The notes beneath the pieces were generated by a model, which saw only the letters and a program-made list of their open reading frames with translations, searched no databases and was not told the origin of the DNA. The position numbers and the translations under genes were made by a program. Positions 25,286 through 34,692 of a stretch of DNA of 64,000 bases are shown here, piece by piece. Source of the stretch: Oscillospiraceae bacterium (lineage in GTDB: Bacteria; Bacillota; Clostridia; Oscillospirales; Ruminococcaceae); assembly GCA_022508895.1 (NCBI GenBank), contig JAFLUH010000003.1, positions 1 through 64,000 of the forward strand, in the 5' to 3' direction. Within the stretch, counting starts at the first letter, position 1, and each line of letters starts with the position of its first letter.

Positions 25286-27011
25286 TCTGCGCCTCCTTCT
25301 CGGTCAACTGCGACAGGCATATCTCCCTGTACACCGTGCAGCTCTCAAACAGCTCCTTATGCGTACCAAGCCCAACCGCTTTTCCGTCGTCCAGCACCAG
25401 TATCCTGTCAGCGTGCTTCACTCCCGCAGCCCTTTGGGAAACGATAAACACCGTAGTTCCCGCCATATCCCTCGCCAGTGCCTTCCTGAGCGCAGCGTCT
25501 GTGGCAAAATCCAGCGCCGAGGACGAATCGTCCAGTATAAGTATCTCGGGGCGCATGGCAACAGCCCTTGCAATGGTGAGCCTTTGTCTCTGCCCGCCTG
25601 AAAAGTTGCGCCCGCCCTGCTCAACAGGAGCGTCCAGCCCACCGTCCAATTTCCGCACAAACTCCGCCGCCTGCGCCGTCTCCAGCGCCGCCCATATTTC
25701 ATCATCGGAAGCGCCTTTCCTGCCCCAGCAGATATTGGAGCGCACCGTCCCCTTGAACAGCACCGCCCTCTGGGGCACAATGCCTATCTTCCTGCGAAGC
25801 TGCTTCAGCGGATATTTTTTCACGTCCACTCCGTTTGCCAGCACCTCGCCTCCCGCAACATCGTAAAATCTCGGGATAAGGTTCACCAGCGTAGTCTTGC
25901 CTGAGCCTGTACCGCCAACGATACCGATGACCTCGCCCTTTTCAGCCCGAAGGCTTATCCCGTCCAGCACGGCGCCGCCCTCATGATACCCGAAGCTCAC
26001 GTCACGAAGCTCCACCGCAGGAGCGCCCGTGACGCCCTCCTGCTCCACATTTCCCTCATCGGAAACCGAGGGCTTCATTGCAAAAATATCGTTTATCCTT
26101 GCCCCGCTTGCGCTTGCCTTGGTGAGAATGTTTATCAGATTTGCAAGATATATCAGTGCCAGCAATATCTGATTCATATAGTTCACCAGCGCAATAAGCT
26201 CGCCCTGCGTGATAGAGCCTGTGTCAACTGAAATGCCGCCGAACCAGATAATAGCCGCTATCGCCAGATTGACCACCACAAAGGTCAGCGGATTAAGCAG
26301 TGCGGATATCCTCCCCACCCGAACCTGCGCCTTCATAAGCTCGGCAGTCTCCCGCTCAAAATCCTCCTGCTCATTTTTCTGCCGTGCAAACGCCCGTATA
26401 ACTCTCACTCCCGCCAGATTTTCACGGGTGAGCAGCGAGACTCTGTCCAGCCTGCCCTGTATCTTCTTATATTTAGGGATAGTCCGATTCATTATCAGAT
26501 AAATAATAAGTCCTATAACAGGCGCCGCCACCGCAAAGATAAGCGTCAGCTCCACGCTGATGGTAAGGCACATAACGATAGACCCCACCACGATAAAGGG
26601 ACTACGCAGAAACAGCCTGAGAAACATATTCACGCCTGTCTGCGTCTGATTTATGTCGTTTATTATCCGTGTGGTCATGGTATCGGAGCCTAACTTGTCT
26701 ATCTCGGCGTGGGACAGCGAGTTCAGGTGCCTGTAAAAGTCGTGCCTCAGCGCCGTTCCGAACCCCATGGAGGCCTTTGCCGCAAAATACTGCGCAGTGA
26801 TGGAGGCCGCCAGCCCCAACACGCCCAGCAGCACCAATACCAGCCCCATGCCGTAGATATAACCCTCGTCGTCATTTTTGACGCCCACGTCGATTATCCC
26901 CGCCATGACCAGCGGCACTATCAGCTCAAAGGACGCCTCCAGAAACTTGAACAGGGGAGCGATTATGCTTTGAAGTATATAGCCCTTGAGATATTTTATC
27001 AGCTTGATCAT
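25278..27011 (-). CDS. ABC exporter subunit (membrane plus ATPase), degenerate-site partner
   Basis: A 577-residue half-transporter with six membrane helices (about 15-310) and an ATPase domain: Walker A GGTGSGKTT, signature FSGGQRQR and Walker B ILILDDSSSALD. The usual catalytic Glu after Walker B is Asp here, as in the non-hydrolysing site of known heterodimeric exporters, while the H-loop region reads IVSQRAAG without a histidine, again typical of a degenerate site. It is the upstream gene of the pair. Ribosome binding site AGGAAATAAAA. Confidence 0.92.
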   Translation of the reverse strand: MIKLIKYLKGYILQSIIAPLFKFLEASFELIVPLVMAGIIDVGVKNDDEGYIYGMGLVLVLLGVLGLAASITAQYFAAKASMGFGTALRHDFYRHLNSLSHAEIDKLGSDTMTTRIINDINQTQTGVNMFLRLFLRSPFIVVGSIVMCLTISVELTLIFAVAAPVIGLIIYLIMNRTIPKYKKIQGRLDRVSLLTRENLAGVRVIRAFARQKNEQEDFERETAELMKAQVRVGRISALLNPLTFVVVNLAIAAIIWFGGISVDTGSITQGELIALVNYMNQILLALIYLANLINILTKASASGARINDIFAMKPSVSDEGNVEQEGVTGAPAVELRDVSFGYHEGGAVLDGISLRAEKGEVIGIVGGTGSGKTTLVNLIPRFYDVAGGEVLANGVDVKKYPLKQLRRKIGIVPQRAVLFKGTVRSNICWGRKGASDDEIWAALETAQAAEFVRKLDGGLDAPVEQGGRNFSGGQRQRLTIARAVAMRPEILILDDSSSALDFATDAALRKALARDMAGTTVFIVSQRAAGVKHADRILVLDDGKAVGLGTHKELFESCTVYREICLSQLTEKEAQNG

Positions 27012-27128
27012 TTTTATTTCCTGTGATTATTATTTTCATTTATTTTACCATGAACACGGTAAAAAATCAACAATATAAACCGCTCAACTATTCTCTGCTC
27101 TCTAATCCCTAACAACTATATGAACAAT

Positions 27129-27150
27129 CCCCGCCTCAACCGAGACGGGG
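27129..27150 (-). terminator. hairpin after asnB
   Basis: CCCCG-CTC and GAG-CGGGG form an eight-base-pair stem with one mismatch. The T-run on the asnB strand is weak (ATTGTTCAT), so termination is plausible but uncertain. Confidence 0.45.
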
Positions 27151-27156
27151 AACATT

Positions 27157-28989
27157 TTATTTCTCAATCACAACATCATATTTCCTCAACCAGTATTCCA
27201 GTTGTATCAGATAAGCAAACATCTGCGGCGTAGTCATAAGCTGCCCATACCAGTTCTTGCTGAACGCAGCCCCCTCGCTGTCTCTCAGCTCCTCCAGCTT
27301 CCCCCTGTCCATTATCTCACACAGCCGACAGTCGGGCTTTTTCAGCACCTCCCCGAACCTCATCAGCATAAGCGCAGTATAATCGGGATTGTGGGTCTTG
27401 GGGTAAGGGGACTTTTTCCGCCACGCCACGTCATTTGGCAGCACCTTTTCCATCGCCATTCGCACGATACCCTTTTCTCTTTCACGGTAAAACTTTATTT
27501 CCGGGGGAATATTGTAGGCGTACTGAGCTATCCGATGGTCGCAGAAGGGCACTCTCACCTCAAGCCCGTGCGCCATGGAGCAGCGGTCCTTCCGTGTCAG
27601 CAGCGTCTGCATGAACCAGTAAAAGTTCAGCATGAACATACCCCTCATTTTTCGCTCCACAGGCGTGTCGCTGTCTAAATAAGAGGTCCTGTCAAGGGTC
27701 TCCTCAGCCGCCTGCCGGACGTACTCCTCGGGGGAAATATTCCGCAGAATATCCTCCCGTATCAGCCCGTATCTCTCGACCGTAGCCGCTGCCCAAGGGA
27801 ACCCGCTTCTGTTCAGCATTTCTTCGTTGCGGAACCAAGGGTAGCCCCCGAAGATCTCGTCCGCACACTCCCCGCTCACCGCCACTTGGAAATTCTTCTT
27901 AACTTCCCCGCAAAACAGGTACAGCGAGCTGTCAACGTCCGCCATTCCCGCAGCGTCACGGGCAAGGGTGCTTGAATAAAGAGCGTCCGCCAGCTGCTCC
28001 GTATCAATGACCACGTTGGTATGCGAGCTCTTTATATATTCGCTCATTCTCACTATCCAAGGCGCGTCCTCGTCAGGCTGGAACAGGGAAGCGCGGAAAT
28101 TCTCCCGATTTCCCTTGTAGTCCACCGACCAGGTAGACAGCGTTTCGCCTTTTTTACGGTACTCCTCCGCCGCAATGGCGCTGATGATACTGCTGTCCAG
28201 CCCCCCCGACAAAAAGGTACACAGCGGCACATCACTGACAAGCTGCCTTGTAACGCTGTCCCGTATCAGAAACGCAAGGTGCTCCGCCGTCTCCTCCGCA
28301 GTCTCCTTATGCGGCTCAGCGGTGGGCTGCCAGTAGCTTTCCAAGGTCAGACCTTCTCTTGTATACCTCAGCTTACACCCCGGCGGCACCTGCTTTATTT
28401 CCCTGAAAATACCGCTGTTCGGCTTCACCGCAGGTCCCAGCAGCATTATCTGCGCCACGCCCTCTCCGTCAATGACAGGCTTCACAGACGGGTGCATAAG
28501 CAGCGCCTTAGGCTCCGAGGCAAACAGCAGCCCGCTGTCGGTAACGCTGTAGTAGAGCGGCTTCACCCCCGCCCTGTCCCTTGCCATAAACAGCCTTTTT
28601 CTTTCACCGTCCCATATCGCAAAGGCGTATATCCCGTTGAACCGCTCCAAGCACTCCTCGCCCCACTGTATGTACGAGGTAAGCAGCACCTCGGTGTCCG
28701 AATGCCCCGAAAAGGCGTATCCAAGCCTTTCCAGCTCCCCTTGCAGCTCAGCGGTATTATACAGCTCCCCGTTGTAGCAGATAGTGTAGCTGCCAAGCGT
28801 CATCGGCTGCTTTCCGTTTTCGGGGTCGATGACTACCAGTCTCCTATGCACAAAGCAGCAGCTTTCGCTGAAAAACGCTCCGCTCTCGTCAGGACCTCTG
28901 GGGGCAAGCACCCTGCTCATCTTCTCCATTACCGCATTTTCATTTCTGATATTTCTGCTGAAGTCTATCCAGCCTGCAATTCCGCACAT
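27157..28989 (-). CDS. asnB: asparagine synthetase (glutamine-hydrolysing)
   Basis: Makes asparagine from aspartate, glutamine and ATP. The 610 residues start MCGIAGW, exposing Cys2 as glutaminase nucleophile; this fixes the ATG at 28989 with AAAGGAAGGG upstream, although the frame is open for 38 more codons. The N-terminal class II amidotransferase domain includes RGPDESG and YNGELYN; the C-terminal synthetase domain has the PP-loop LSGGLDSS (about residue 260) and ECADEIFGGY, then KDRCSMAHGLEVRVPFCDH. It stands alone with its own promoter and ends near a hairpin. Confidence 0.96.
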   Translation of the reverse strand: MCGIAGWIDFSRNIRNENAVMEKMSRVLAPRGPDESGAFFSESCCFVHRRLVVIDPENGKQPMTLGSYTICYNGELYNTAELQGELERLGYAFSGHSDTEVLLTSYIQWGEECLERFNGIYAFAIWDGERKRLFMARDRAGVKPLYYSVTDSGLLFASEPKALLMHPSVKPVIDGEGVAQIMLLGPAVKPNSGIFREIKQVPPGCKLRYTREGLTLESYWQPTAEPHKETAEETAEHLAFLIRDSVTRQLVSDVPLCTFLSGGLDSSIISAIAAEEYRKKGETLSTWSVDYKGNRENFRASLFQPDEDAPWIVRMSEYIKSSHTNVVIDTEQLADALYSSTLARDAAGMADVDSSLYLFCGEVKKNFQVAVSGECADEIFGGYPWFRNEEMLNRSGFPWAAATVERYGLIREDILRNISPEEYVRQAAEETLDRTSYLDSDTPVERKMRGMFMLNFYWFMQTLLTRKDRCSMAHGLEVRVPFCDHRIAQYAYNIPPEIKFYREREKGIVRMAMEKVLPNDVAWRKKSPYPKTHNPDYTALMLMRFGEVLKKPDCRLCEIMDRGKLEELRDSEGAAFSKNWYGQLMTTPQMFAYLIQLEYWLRKYDVVIEK

Positions 28990-29025
28990 AAAACCCTTCC
29001 TTTCTGCAAATTTGCGTTCAAATTC

Positions 29026-29054
29026 ATTATATGCAGGGAAAGGTTTAACGTGAA
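29026..29054 (-). promoter_or_regulatory. asnB promoter
   Basis: On the minus strand TTCACG-N17-TATAAT, 36 bases before the asnB start. The -35 element touches the T-run of the upstream gene's terminator. Confidence 0.6.
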
Positions 29055-29087
29055 AAAACAAAGCGGAAGAACGCAAGGTTCTTCCGC
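29052..29087 (-). terminator. terminator of the 29104-31419 gene
   Basis: Perfect ten-base-pair stem GCGGAAGAAC/GTTCTTCCGC, five-base loop, then TTTGTTTTTT on the minus strand. Confidence 0.9.
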
Positions 29088-29103
29088 AATTATCAAATGT
29101 CAA

Positions 29104-31419
29104 TTATTCCTCGTCCTTCCTGTACGCCTCGTCTATCACCACATTCTGTTCCGCCGCCTGCCGTCTTCCGTAGACCAGCGACGGGCTGACCCTGGTATTC
29201 TTCATGATAGCGTCCATAACGTGCTTGGTCTTGTGTGACAGAGGGATACCGTCAGGGTCCAGCGGCACATCGTCCTCGTCGAAGCCGTCGTTGCGCTCGA
29301 TATTGTCCAGTATCTTTGCAAAGTCGTCCATCACTCGTGCAGCAGCCTCGTCCTGCTCGGCGGCAGCCTGCTCGCCTGCCCTTGGCATATTATTCACCGT
29401 CTTGTATGCGCTGACCACTCTTGCCGCCCTGTTCATTTCACGGTTTTCTTTGGCAGCGGGCTTTTCCAGCCTATCCTCCAGATTGACGAAATCGGTGTCG
29501 TCGTCCTCTACCACGAAATCCGGCTGATGAGCTTTCCTCTTCTGACCGAAATCGGGGCGCTCCGGCTGACTTTCCTGTCTTCCGAATTCAAGGGGCTTCA
29601 GTTCCTCCTCACGGTCATACAGCCTTACCTTTTCGTGCTTTTCGTTTTCGGGCAGCTTGGTCTGCTCCTGAAGACCGAAGTCCGGCAGCTTCACCTTGGG
29701 CGGCGACTTTCGCTCACGCTGCATCGCGGCAAGCTCCGAAAATTCGTCCAGCTCTGGCAGCCTTACTCTTTCGCTTTCCTTGTTTGCAGTCTCTTTTGGG
29801 GTCTCCTTTGCCTCCAAGGTCTGTATAGCGGCTCTTGCAGCTTCACCTGCGCTCTCAGCCGCCGCAAAGGACTGGGGCTTGAACACCTCGGACGCAGGCT
29901 TGAACTCCTGCCTGTCATTTCCCACGGGTATCTCATGATAGCTGGTAGGGTGCGCCCCGCGTATTATTCTTGCAACGGTCGGCGCAGGCGGAGCGGCGAC
30001 GGCCTCCACGGGAACGGGGACTTCGTCCTTATCCTCGTTCTTGTTTTTGAGCAGTCCCTGCTGTACCAGCTCCCTGCGGTCTATCTTGGTGAACTGATAG
30101 GGCTTCACCACACGGTTATCCTCCGTCAGCTCCTCCTTCTTCTCCGTCTCCTCCGGCTCTACCTCTACCTTGCCCGGCAGCGTGTATTCCCTTGTATATC
30201 TCACGAACTCCTCAAATACGGAAATATCCGCCTCGCTGCCCAGTACCTTGTTTCTGATAACGTTGAAGTTGCCCAGCCACTCGGAGAAATCACGCTGGGA
30301 CAGCCCTGTGCCCAGTCTTGCGGACATCTCCCTGTAAACTGCCTCCGAGGTCTCCTTGATATAGGCGAGCTGCTCGGGGGTCAGCGGCTCCAGGCTGCCC
30401 ATGGAGTTTTCCATTATCTCACGGCAGGTGGTACCGTCACGGTGAACGTTGTCGCAGTAATCCGAGTTATAGTAATCGTCCCGTATGTAGTATTCCTTGC
30501 ACCTTTTGCAGCGCTGCAAAAAGGCTCCGCTGTTCACTAAGGTATCTATCTCAAGGTCTATCATCGCCTTGAAGCCCGAGGGCAGATAAACCGTCTCAGG
30601 CAGTCTCGCCATGGACTTCATTATTGTATTTGCAACATTGTCGGAATGCTCAGGCAGATGCCCCTTTATCACCGCAAAGGAGTCCATCGCCTCCCAGTCG
30701 GACATGGGGCCCTCATACCTGCTCATGTACGGCAGCTTATCCGCAAATGCGACCTCCTTGAACAGGTTGCGAACCACTTCCTTTGCCGCTCCTCCGAACA
30801 CAAAGGGAGCGTTGGGCAGTCTGCCGCCCTTGAACACCTTCACGGAGCCTATTGCGTCCAGCGAATACCCCTGCTCATTGGCGGCGACGCTGAACATCAG
30901 GTCGAACAGATTGAGCCTTCCCACCGCCTCGCTGACGTTGTTCAGCTTTCCGCCGAAGATAAAGTCTATCTTTTTCCTTGCATACTCCTGCATCTTCAGC
31001 AGATTGACCCACTGATTTATCGCACGGTGGCTGCGGTACTCGGACAGGCGCTGGAACACTATCCGCTGGAAGGGGTTCTTGCACTTGGAAAAGGTGTTCC
31101 AGAGAGTAGTGGTGCCCATCTCGCCCTGACGGCAGATATACTCTATCCAGCTGTCCACCACTACCTTGTCGAATATGCCCCGCATATTGTTCTCGAAGTA
31201 TTTGTGGCAGTTGGTTATGGCATTTTTGACGTTGTTCACCTCGTCGGCGGGATACTCCCCCGTCCTCATGCACTCACGGCAGAGGCGGCTGCTCTCCTCC
31301 ATAAAGTAGGTGAAATCAAAATTGCAGAAATTCAGCAGATTGGCAGGCACGCTCACCGTATACAGCTCGTTGGTGGTGCGGCTTGCAATGTTCAGAATGC
31401 TCGGATTAACGTTGTTCAT
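29104..31419 (-). CDS. large hypothetical protein with cysteine cluster (DUF6076-like)
   Basis: A 771-residue soluble protein of unknown function. The N-terminal two thirds (to about residue 410) look globular and helical. Around residue 305-335 a cysteine cluster, RCKRCKEYYI then YCDNVHRDGTTCRE, gives a CxxC and a later CxnC, a probable zinc site resembling DUF6076 and CGNR-type modules. The C-terminal 340 residues are low-complexity, very rich in E, K, P and R, and probably disordered. It is 34 bases downstream of a membrane protein gene and probably shares its transcript. I infer an accessory role with that protein but cannot name one. Confidence 0.7.
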   Translation of the reverse strand: MNNVNPSILNIASRTTNELYTVSVPANLLNFCNFDFTYFMEESSRLCRECMRTGEYPADEVNNVKNAITNCHKYFENNMRGIFDKVVVDSWIEYICRQGEMGTTTLWNTFSKCKNPFQRIVFQRLSEYRSHRAINQWVNLLKMQEYARKKIDFIFGGKLNNVSEAVGRLNLFDLMFSVAANEQGYSLDAIGSVKVFKGGRLPNAPFVFGGAAKEVVRNLFKEVAFADKLPYMSRYEGPMSDWEAMDSFAVIKGHLPEHSDNVANTIMKSMARLPETVYLPSGFKAMIDLEIDTLVNSGAFLQRCKRCKEYYIRDDYYNSDYCDNVHRDGTTCREIMENSMGSLEPLTPEQLAYIKETSEAVYREMSARLGTGLSQRDFSEWLGNFNVIRNKVLGSEADISVFEEFVRYTREYTLPGKVEVEPEETEKKEELTEDNRVVKPYQFTKIDRRELVQQGLLKNKNEDKDEVPVPVEAVAAPPAPTVARIIRGAHPTSYHEIPVGNDRQEFKPASEVFKPQSFAAAESAGEAARAAIQTLEAKETPKETANKESERVRLPELDEFSELAAMQRERKSPPKVKLPDFGLQEQTKLPENEKHEKVRLYDREEELKPLEFGRQESQPERPDFGQKRKAHQPDFVVEDDDTDFVNLEDRLEKPAAKENREMNRAARVVSAYKTVNNMPRAGEQAAAEQDEAAARVMDDFAKILDNIERNDGFDEDDVPLDPDGIPLSHKTKHVMDAIMKNTRVSPSLVYGRRQAAEQNVVIDEAYRKDEE

Positions 31420-31453
31420 AAAAATCTCTTTTCAGCTTATTTTCTTTGGCGGC

Positions 31454-32368
31454 TTATTCTTCTCCGTCCGCATCATCGTCTGTCTCTCCCGTACCGTCTG
31501 TCTCTCCTGTACCGTCTGTCTCTCCTGTATCGTCTGTATTTTCCGTGTCCTCCGTGGTTTTATCGGCGTCTTTATCCTCGTCTTTATCCTCGTCCTCAGG
31601 CTCCTTCTCTGCGAACAGCTCCTCCATATCTCTCTGCCGTCCGTCTATGAGCAATACCGTGTCGGATATCCATTTCGGGCTTATATCGCTGTCATACAGC
31701 GTGGAAAGAACGTGTCTGCACCCGTAAACACGGTAGCAGTAAACAAACGGGAACTGCTCGTCTTCAAAGGCAAGCTCCACATAATACCCCGTTACCGAGC
31801 GCCCGTTGTCGCCGTTGTCGATGTACTTCACCAATCGGTATGTACCGTCAGGCGAGATAAGGTAATCGGAGCTTCTCTCGTTCATGTCCACCTCGATGCC
31901 GTTGTCCTGAAGGTCGGTTATAACGTAAAACAGCGAGATGCCTAAATTCAGGAACACATTGTACACCAGCCCGCCAACAACGAACATCAGCAGGAACACG
32001 GTACCGAGCACGGTCTTGCATGGCTCCGCCACGCCGCATATCAGAAAGGCGAACATACTCACCACGATAGCCGGTATTATCAGATACCACTGCCCGAAGG
32101 CGGTTATCATCAGCGCAAACGCCTCTATCGGAAGTATTATTGCGCAGACGATCGTGGGGATCTGTTTTCGTGTAAAGAATATCAGCACTCCGAACAGGAA
32201 ATTTATCAGCAGATACAGCGCCATCATCGAGACGAAGTTGTTTATCTCAAGATAGCAGGTAAAGGTGACCCTTACCATATTCGCCACAAACAATACATAT
32301 ATGATATTCAGGAAGGATATTCCAAACAGGAACCACCTGTTTTTCAGAAACTTCAGAAACTTTTCCAT
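31454..32368 (-). CDS. polytopic membrane protein of unknown function
   Basis: A 304-residue protein with about five membrane segments in residues 10-160 (for example FLFGISFLNIIYVLFVANMV and TVFLLMFVVGGLVYNVFLNL), then a soluble domain (about 165-260) and a strongly acidic C-terminal tail made of T, D, G and E. The tail contains a six-residue TDGTGE repeat encoded by an 18-bp tandem. No transporter or enzyme motif is recognised. It is the first gene of a likely two-gene operon and is preceded by a highly structured leader of about 90 bases. Confidence 0.75.
   Translation of the reverse strand: MEKFLKFLKNRWFLFGISFLNIIYVLFVANMVRVTFTCYLEINNFVSMMALYLLINFLFGVLIFFTRKQIPTIVCAIILPIEAFALMITAFGQWYLIIPAIVVSMFAFLICGVAEPCKTVLGTVFLLMFVVGGLVYNVFLNLGISLFYVITDLQDNGIEVDMNERSSDYLISPDGTYRLVKYIDNGDNGRSVTGYYVELAFEDEQFPFVYCYRVYGCRHVLSTLYDSDISPKWISDTVLLIDGRQRDMEELFAEKEPEDEDKDEDKDADKTTEDTENTDDTGETDGTGETDGTGETDDDADGEE
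31484..31537 (-). repeat. 18-bp tandem repeat, three copies
   Basis: Near-identical units of the form TCTCTCCTGTACCGTCTG on the plus strand encode TDGTGE repeats in the acidic tail of the membrane protein. The period is a multiple of three, so copy-number change would keep the frame. Confidence 0.8.
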
Positions 32369-32385
32369 TTAAGCGTCCTCTCAAA

Positions 32386-32453
32386 GGCGTTCGCTTTGTT
32401 GGCTTGACGTTCTGTCAAGCCCTTGGGCGAACACCTACGGCATCCCGCCGTGG
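32386..32453 (-). promoter_or_regulatory. structured 5' leader of the 31454-32368 gene
   Basis: On the minus strand, a CC-ACGGC/GCCGT-GG hairpin (32434-32453) is followed by a two-tier stem: outer arms GGTGTTCGC (32427-32435) and GCGAACGCC (32386-32394), nine pairs, then inner arms GGCTTGAC/GTCAAGCC (32401-32421), eight pairs, separated by a CCAAG/AACAAA internal loop. The ribosome binding site GAGAGGA lies just below the outer stem. A TATAAT at 32466 would start the RNA near 32458. It matches no riboswitch class I know. Confidence 0.6.
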
Positions 32454-32560
32454 TAAAATCTATACATTATATATTGTATAACAAATTAAAGAAAATTGCA
32501 AGCAAAAACACCGTATTTTGTTTATTTCTACAGAAAATACCATCTTATATGGCGAAAAAA

Positions 32561-32594
32561 GCAAAAAAGAAAGCCCGACATTCCGTCGGGCCTT
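32561..32594 (-). terminator. terminator of the sugar ABC ATPase gene
   Basis: AAGGCCCGAC and GTCGGGCTTT pair around GGAAT and run into TCTTTTTTGC on the minus strand. Confidence 0.9.
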
Positions 32595-32614
32595 CATAAA
32601 AGGTGATCTAACGA

Positions 32615-33760
32615 TTAAGAAAGTATAGCGTGCTCGTCGTTTACGTCGAACAGGTGGATCTTGTTGGGATCCATCGCCAGCTTTACTACGTCCTGAGGAC
32701 GAGCGGTGCAGCGAGGGCTTACACGGGCGGTCAGGGGGATACCTTCGCAGGTCAGGTACAGATAGGACTCGGCGCCCATCATTTCGGTAACGTCTACGGT
32801 AGCCTCGATGATACCTGTGGTAGCTGCGGAAATGAACATTTCCTCGTCATGGATGCTCTCGGGGCGGATACCCAGAGTAACTTCCTTGTCTACATAGTAC
32901 TGGAGAGCGTCGCAGTCAGCGGTCTTGCTGTTGGGCAGCTCGATATAGAACTTTCTGCCTCTGCTGCTCTTGGTGTCCTCGGAGCCGAACTCAACGGTGT
33001 ACTTGCCGTTCTGCATGATAAGCTTGGCGTCGATGAAGTTCATCTGAGGAGTACCCATGAAGCCTGCAACGAACTTGTTTACGGGGTTTTCGTAAAGGTT
33101 GATAGGAGAGTCGATTTGCTGAATGAGGCCGTCCTTCATAACAACGATACGGTCGCCCATGGTCATAGCCTCGATCTGGTCGTGGGTAACGTAGATGAAG
33201 GTCGTACCCAGTCTCTTATGCAGCTTGGAAAGCTCGGTTCTCATCTGCGCACGGAGCTTAGCGTCCAGGTTGGACAGAGGCTCGTCGAGCAGGAACACCT
33301 GAGGGTCACGAACGATCGCACGGCCAAGCGCAACACGCTGTCTCTGACCGCCTGACAAAGCCTTGGGCTTTCTGTCCAGCAGGTGGCTGATGTCAAGGCT
33401 CTTGGCAGCCTCCTCAACCAGTCTCTTGATCTCGTCCTTGGGAACCTTGCGGAGCTTAAGACCGAACGCCATGTTCTCGAAAACGGTCATGTGAGGATAC
33501 AGAGCGTAGCTCTGGAACACCATCGCGATATCTCTGTCCTTAGGTGCAACGTCGTTTACCAGACGGTCGCCGATGAACAGCTCGCCCTCGGAAATTTCCT
33601 CAAGGCCTGCGATCATACGCAGAGTTGTGGACTTACCGCAGCCGGAAGGACCAACCAGAATGATGAATTCCTTGTCCTTGATGTTCATGGTGAAATCGGT
33701 AACTGCCGTAACACCGCCGGGGTAACGCTTGTAGATGCCTCTGAGTGATAAACTTGCCAT
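32615..33760 (-). CDS. sugar ABC transporter ATPase, MsmK/UgpC type
   Basis: A 381-residue ATPase that powers CUT1-family sugar importers. Walker [10 protein letters not shown] (residues about 37-45), Q-loop in [14 protein letters not shown], signature LSGGQRQR, Walker [17 protein letters not shown] and the switch histidine in THDQ are intact. The C-terminal 140 residues form the OB-fold regulatory domain typical of MalK/MsmK. It stands alone, with no permease or binding protein nearby, as expected for a shared energising subunit serving several sugar transporters. Strong AGGAGG precedes the start. Confidence 0.95.
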   Translation of the reverse strand: MASLSLRGIYKRYPGGVTAVTDFTMNIKDKEFIILVGPSGCGKSTTLRMIAGLEEISEGELFIGDRLVNDVAPKDRDIAMVFQSYALYPHMTVFENMAFGLKLRKVPKDEIKRLVEEAAKSLDISHLLDRKPKALSGGQRQRVALGRAIVRDPQVFLLDEPLSNLDAKLRAQMRTELSKLHKRLGTTFIYVTHDQIEAMTMGDRIVVMKDGLIQQIDSPINLYENPVNKFVAGFMGTPQMNFIDAKLIMQNGKYTVEFGSEDTKSSRGRKFYIELPNSKTADCDALQYYVDKEVTLGIRPESIHDEEMFISAATTGIIEATVDVTEMMGAESYLYLTCEGIPLTARVSPRCTARPQDVVKLAMDPNKIHLFDVNDEHAILS

Positions 33761-34106
33761 GTATGTGACCTCCTAAAAAGAATACATTAAGGTATGCTAA
33801 TATAATAACAGGAAACTCCCTAAATTGGTAGTACCTAATTCACTAAAAAAATTTCAAAGGCTTTATGTATAATAAACAACCACGCCAAATCAAAGTGAAA
33901 AAGCTGTGAATTTTATTAACAACTTGCACAAAAAAGCAACCGAAAACAGCCTTTAGCCAGTGTTTGAGGAAAAATTTTTGTTAATAGTGTTTACATTTCG
34001 GCACAATTTTTTGTATAAAGTTTCATATCTCTGTCCCGAAATTGCATATATATCTATAGAGAAGTCAGGCAGTATCACACAATATATAGATACAGGAGGG
34101 ACAGCC
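33761..34106. promoter_or_regulatory. A/T-rich divergent intergenic region with two candidate promoters
   Basis: This 346-base spacer separates the minus-strand sugar ATPase from a plus-strand gene. On the minus strand TTGATT-N16-TATACA (33866-33893) could serve the ATPase; on the plus strand TTTACA-N18-TATAAA (33990-34019) could serve the gene at 34107. A TATCTATA/TATAGATA inverted pair lies just before the downstream ribosome binding site. No gene is seen. Confidence 0.45.
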
Positions 34107-34565
34107 ATGTCAGTAAGGAGCAGAATATCCTTAAAGGGCTTTATAATAATGTTTGCAATACTTGCCGCGGCATTTTTTCTTGTAAAGTGCACCGTCAGCT
34201 ACGTCAGCGCCGCCCTTGGCGAGGTGACGCAGGAGGACGCTGCGCAGTTCCTTACGGAGTGCGGCTGGAAGCTGAAGCCCGACAGCGCCTCACGGGAGGA
34301 AGTGATGATACCCGCCGAGTTTTCGGAGGTGTACGAGAGATACAACAACCTGCAAAAGAAGCAGGGCTACGACCTGTCCGCCTACAAAGGGGAGAAGGTG
34401 GTAAAATACACCTTTCAGGTACTGAACTTCACCGAGTACGACGGCAGTCCCTGCGATAACGCCGAGGCGCACCTGCTGGTGTGGGGAGGGGAGATAATAG
34501 GCGGCGACGTATGCAGCCTTTCCATCAGCGGAAGAATGGTGGGCGTGATGGTTGACAGGGAATAG
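34107..34565 (+). CDS. small membrane-anchored protein, DUF4830-like
   Basis: A 152-residue protein with a basic N-terminus and one membrane helix (residues about 11-30, FIIMFAILAAAFFLVKCTV); the rest should lie outside. The body, with ECGWKLKPDS, IPAEFSEVYERYNNLQKKQG, YDLSAYKGEKV and GGEIIGGDVCSLS, matches the pattern I associate with DUF4830, a small domain of unknown function common in Clostridia. The ATG at 34107 follows CAGGAGGGACAGCC; an upstream in-frame ATG at 33960 lacks a ribosome binding site. It is monocistronic, ending at a terminator. Confidence 0.75.
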   Translation: MSVRSRISLKGFIIMFAILAAAFFLVKCTVSYVSAALGEVTQEDAAQFLTECGWKLKPDSASREEVMIPAEFSEVYERYNNLQKKQGYDLSAYKGEKVVKYTFQVLNFTEYDGSPCDNAEAHLLVWGGEIIGGDVCSLSISGRMVGVMVDRE

Positions 34566-34576
34566 AGAACAGCTGC

Positions 34577-34606
34577 GGAGTCCGCCCGGCGGACTCCTTT
34601 TATATT
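34577..34606 (+). terminator. terminator after the DUF4830-like gene
   Basis: GGAGTCCG and CGGACTCC pair around CCCGG, then TTTTATATT. Confidence 0.85.
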
Positions 34607-34625
34607 GGCAAATCACGGGAGCGTA

Positions 34626-34654
34626 TTGCAAAACGCATAAAAATGTAGTATAAT
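34626..34654 (+). promoter_or_regulatory. promoter of the transglutaminase operon
   Basis: TTGCAA-N17-TATAAT, 38 bases before the start at 34693, directly after the previous terminator. Confidence 0.75.
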
Positions 34655-34692
34655 ATTCACAAGATACAGATAAACAAAAGAAAGGAATATAA

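Noticed and set aside
32386-32453. Fluoride riboswitch upstream of the membrane protein
   Set aside because: A GGTGTTCGCC-like run is present, but the pseudoknot partner and conserved 3' segment are missing and the gene is not a fluoride exporter I recognise.
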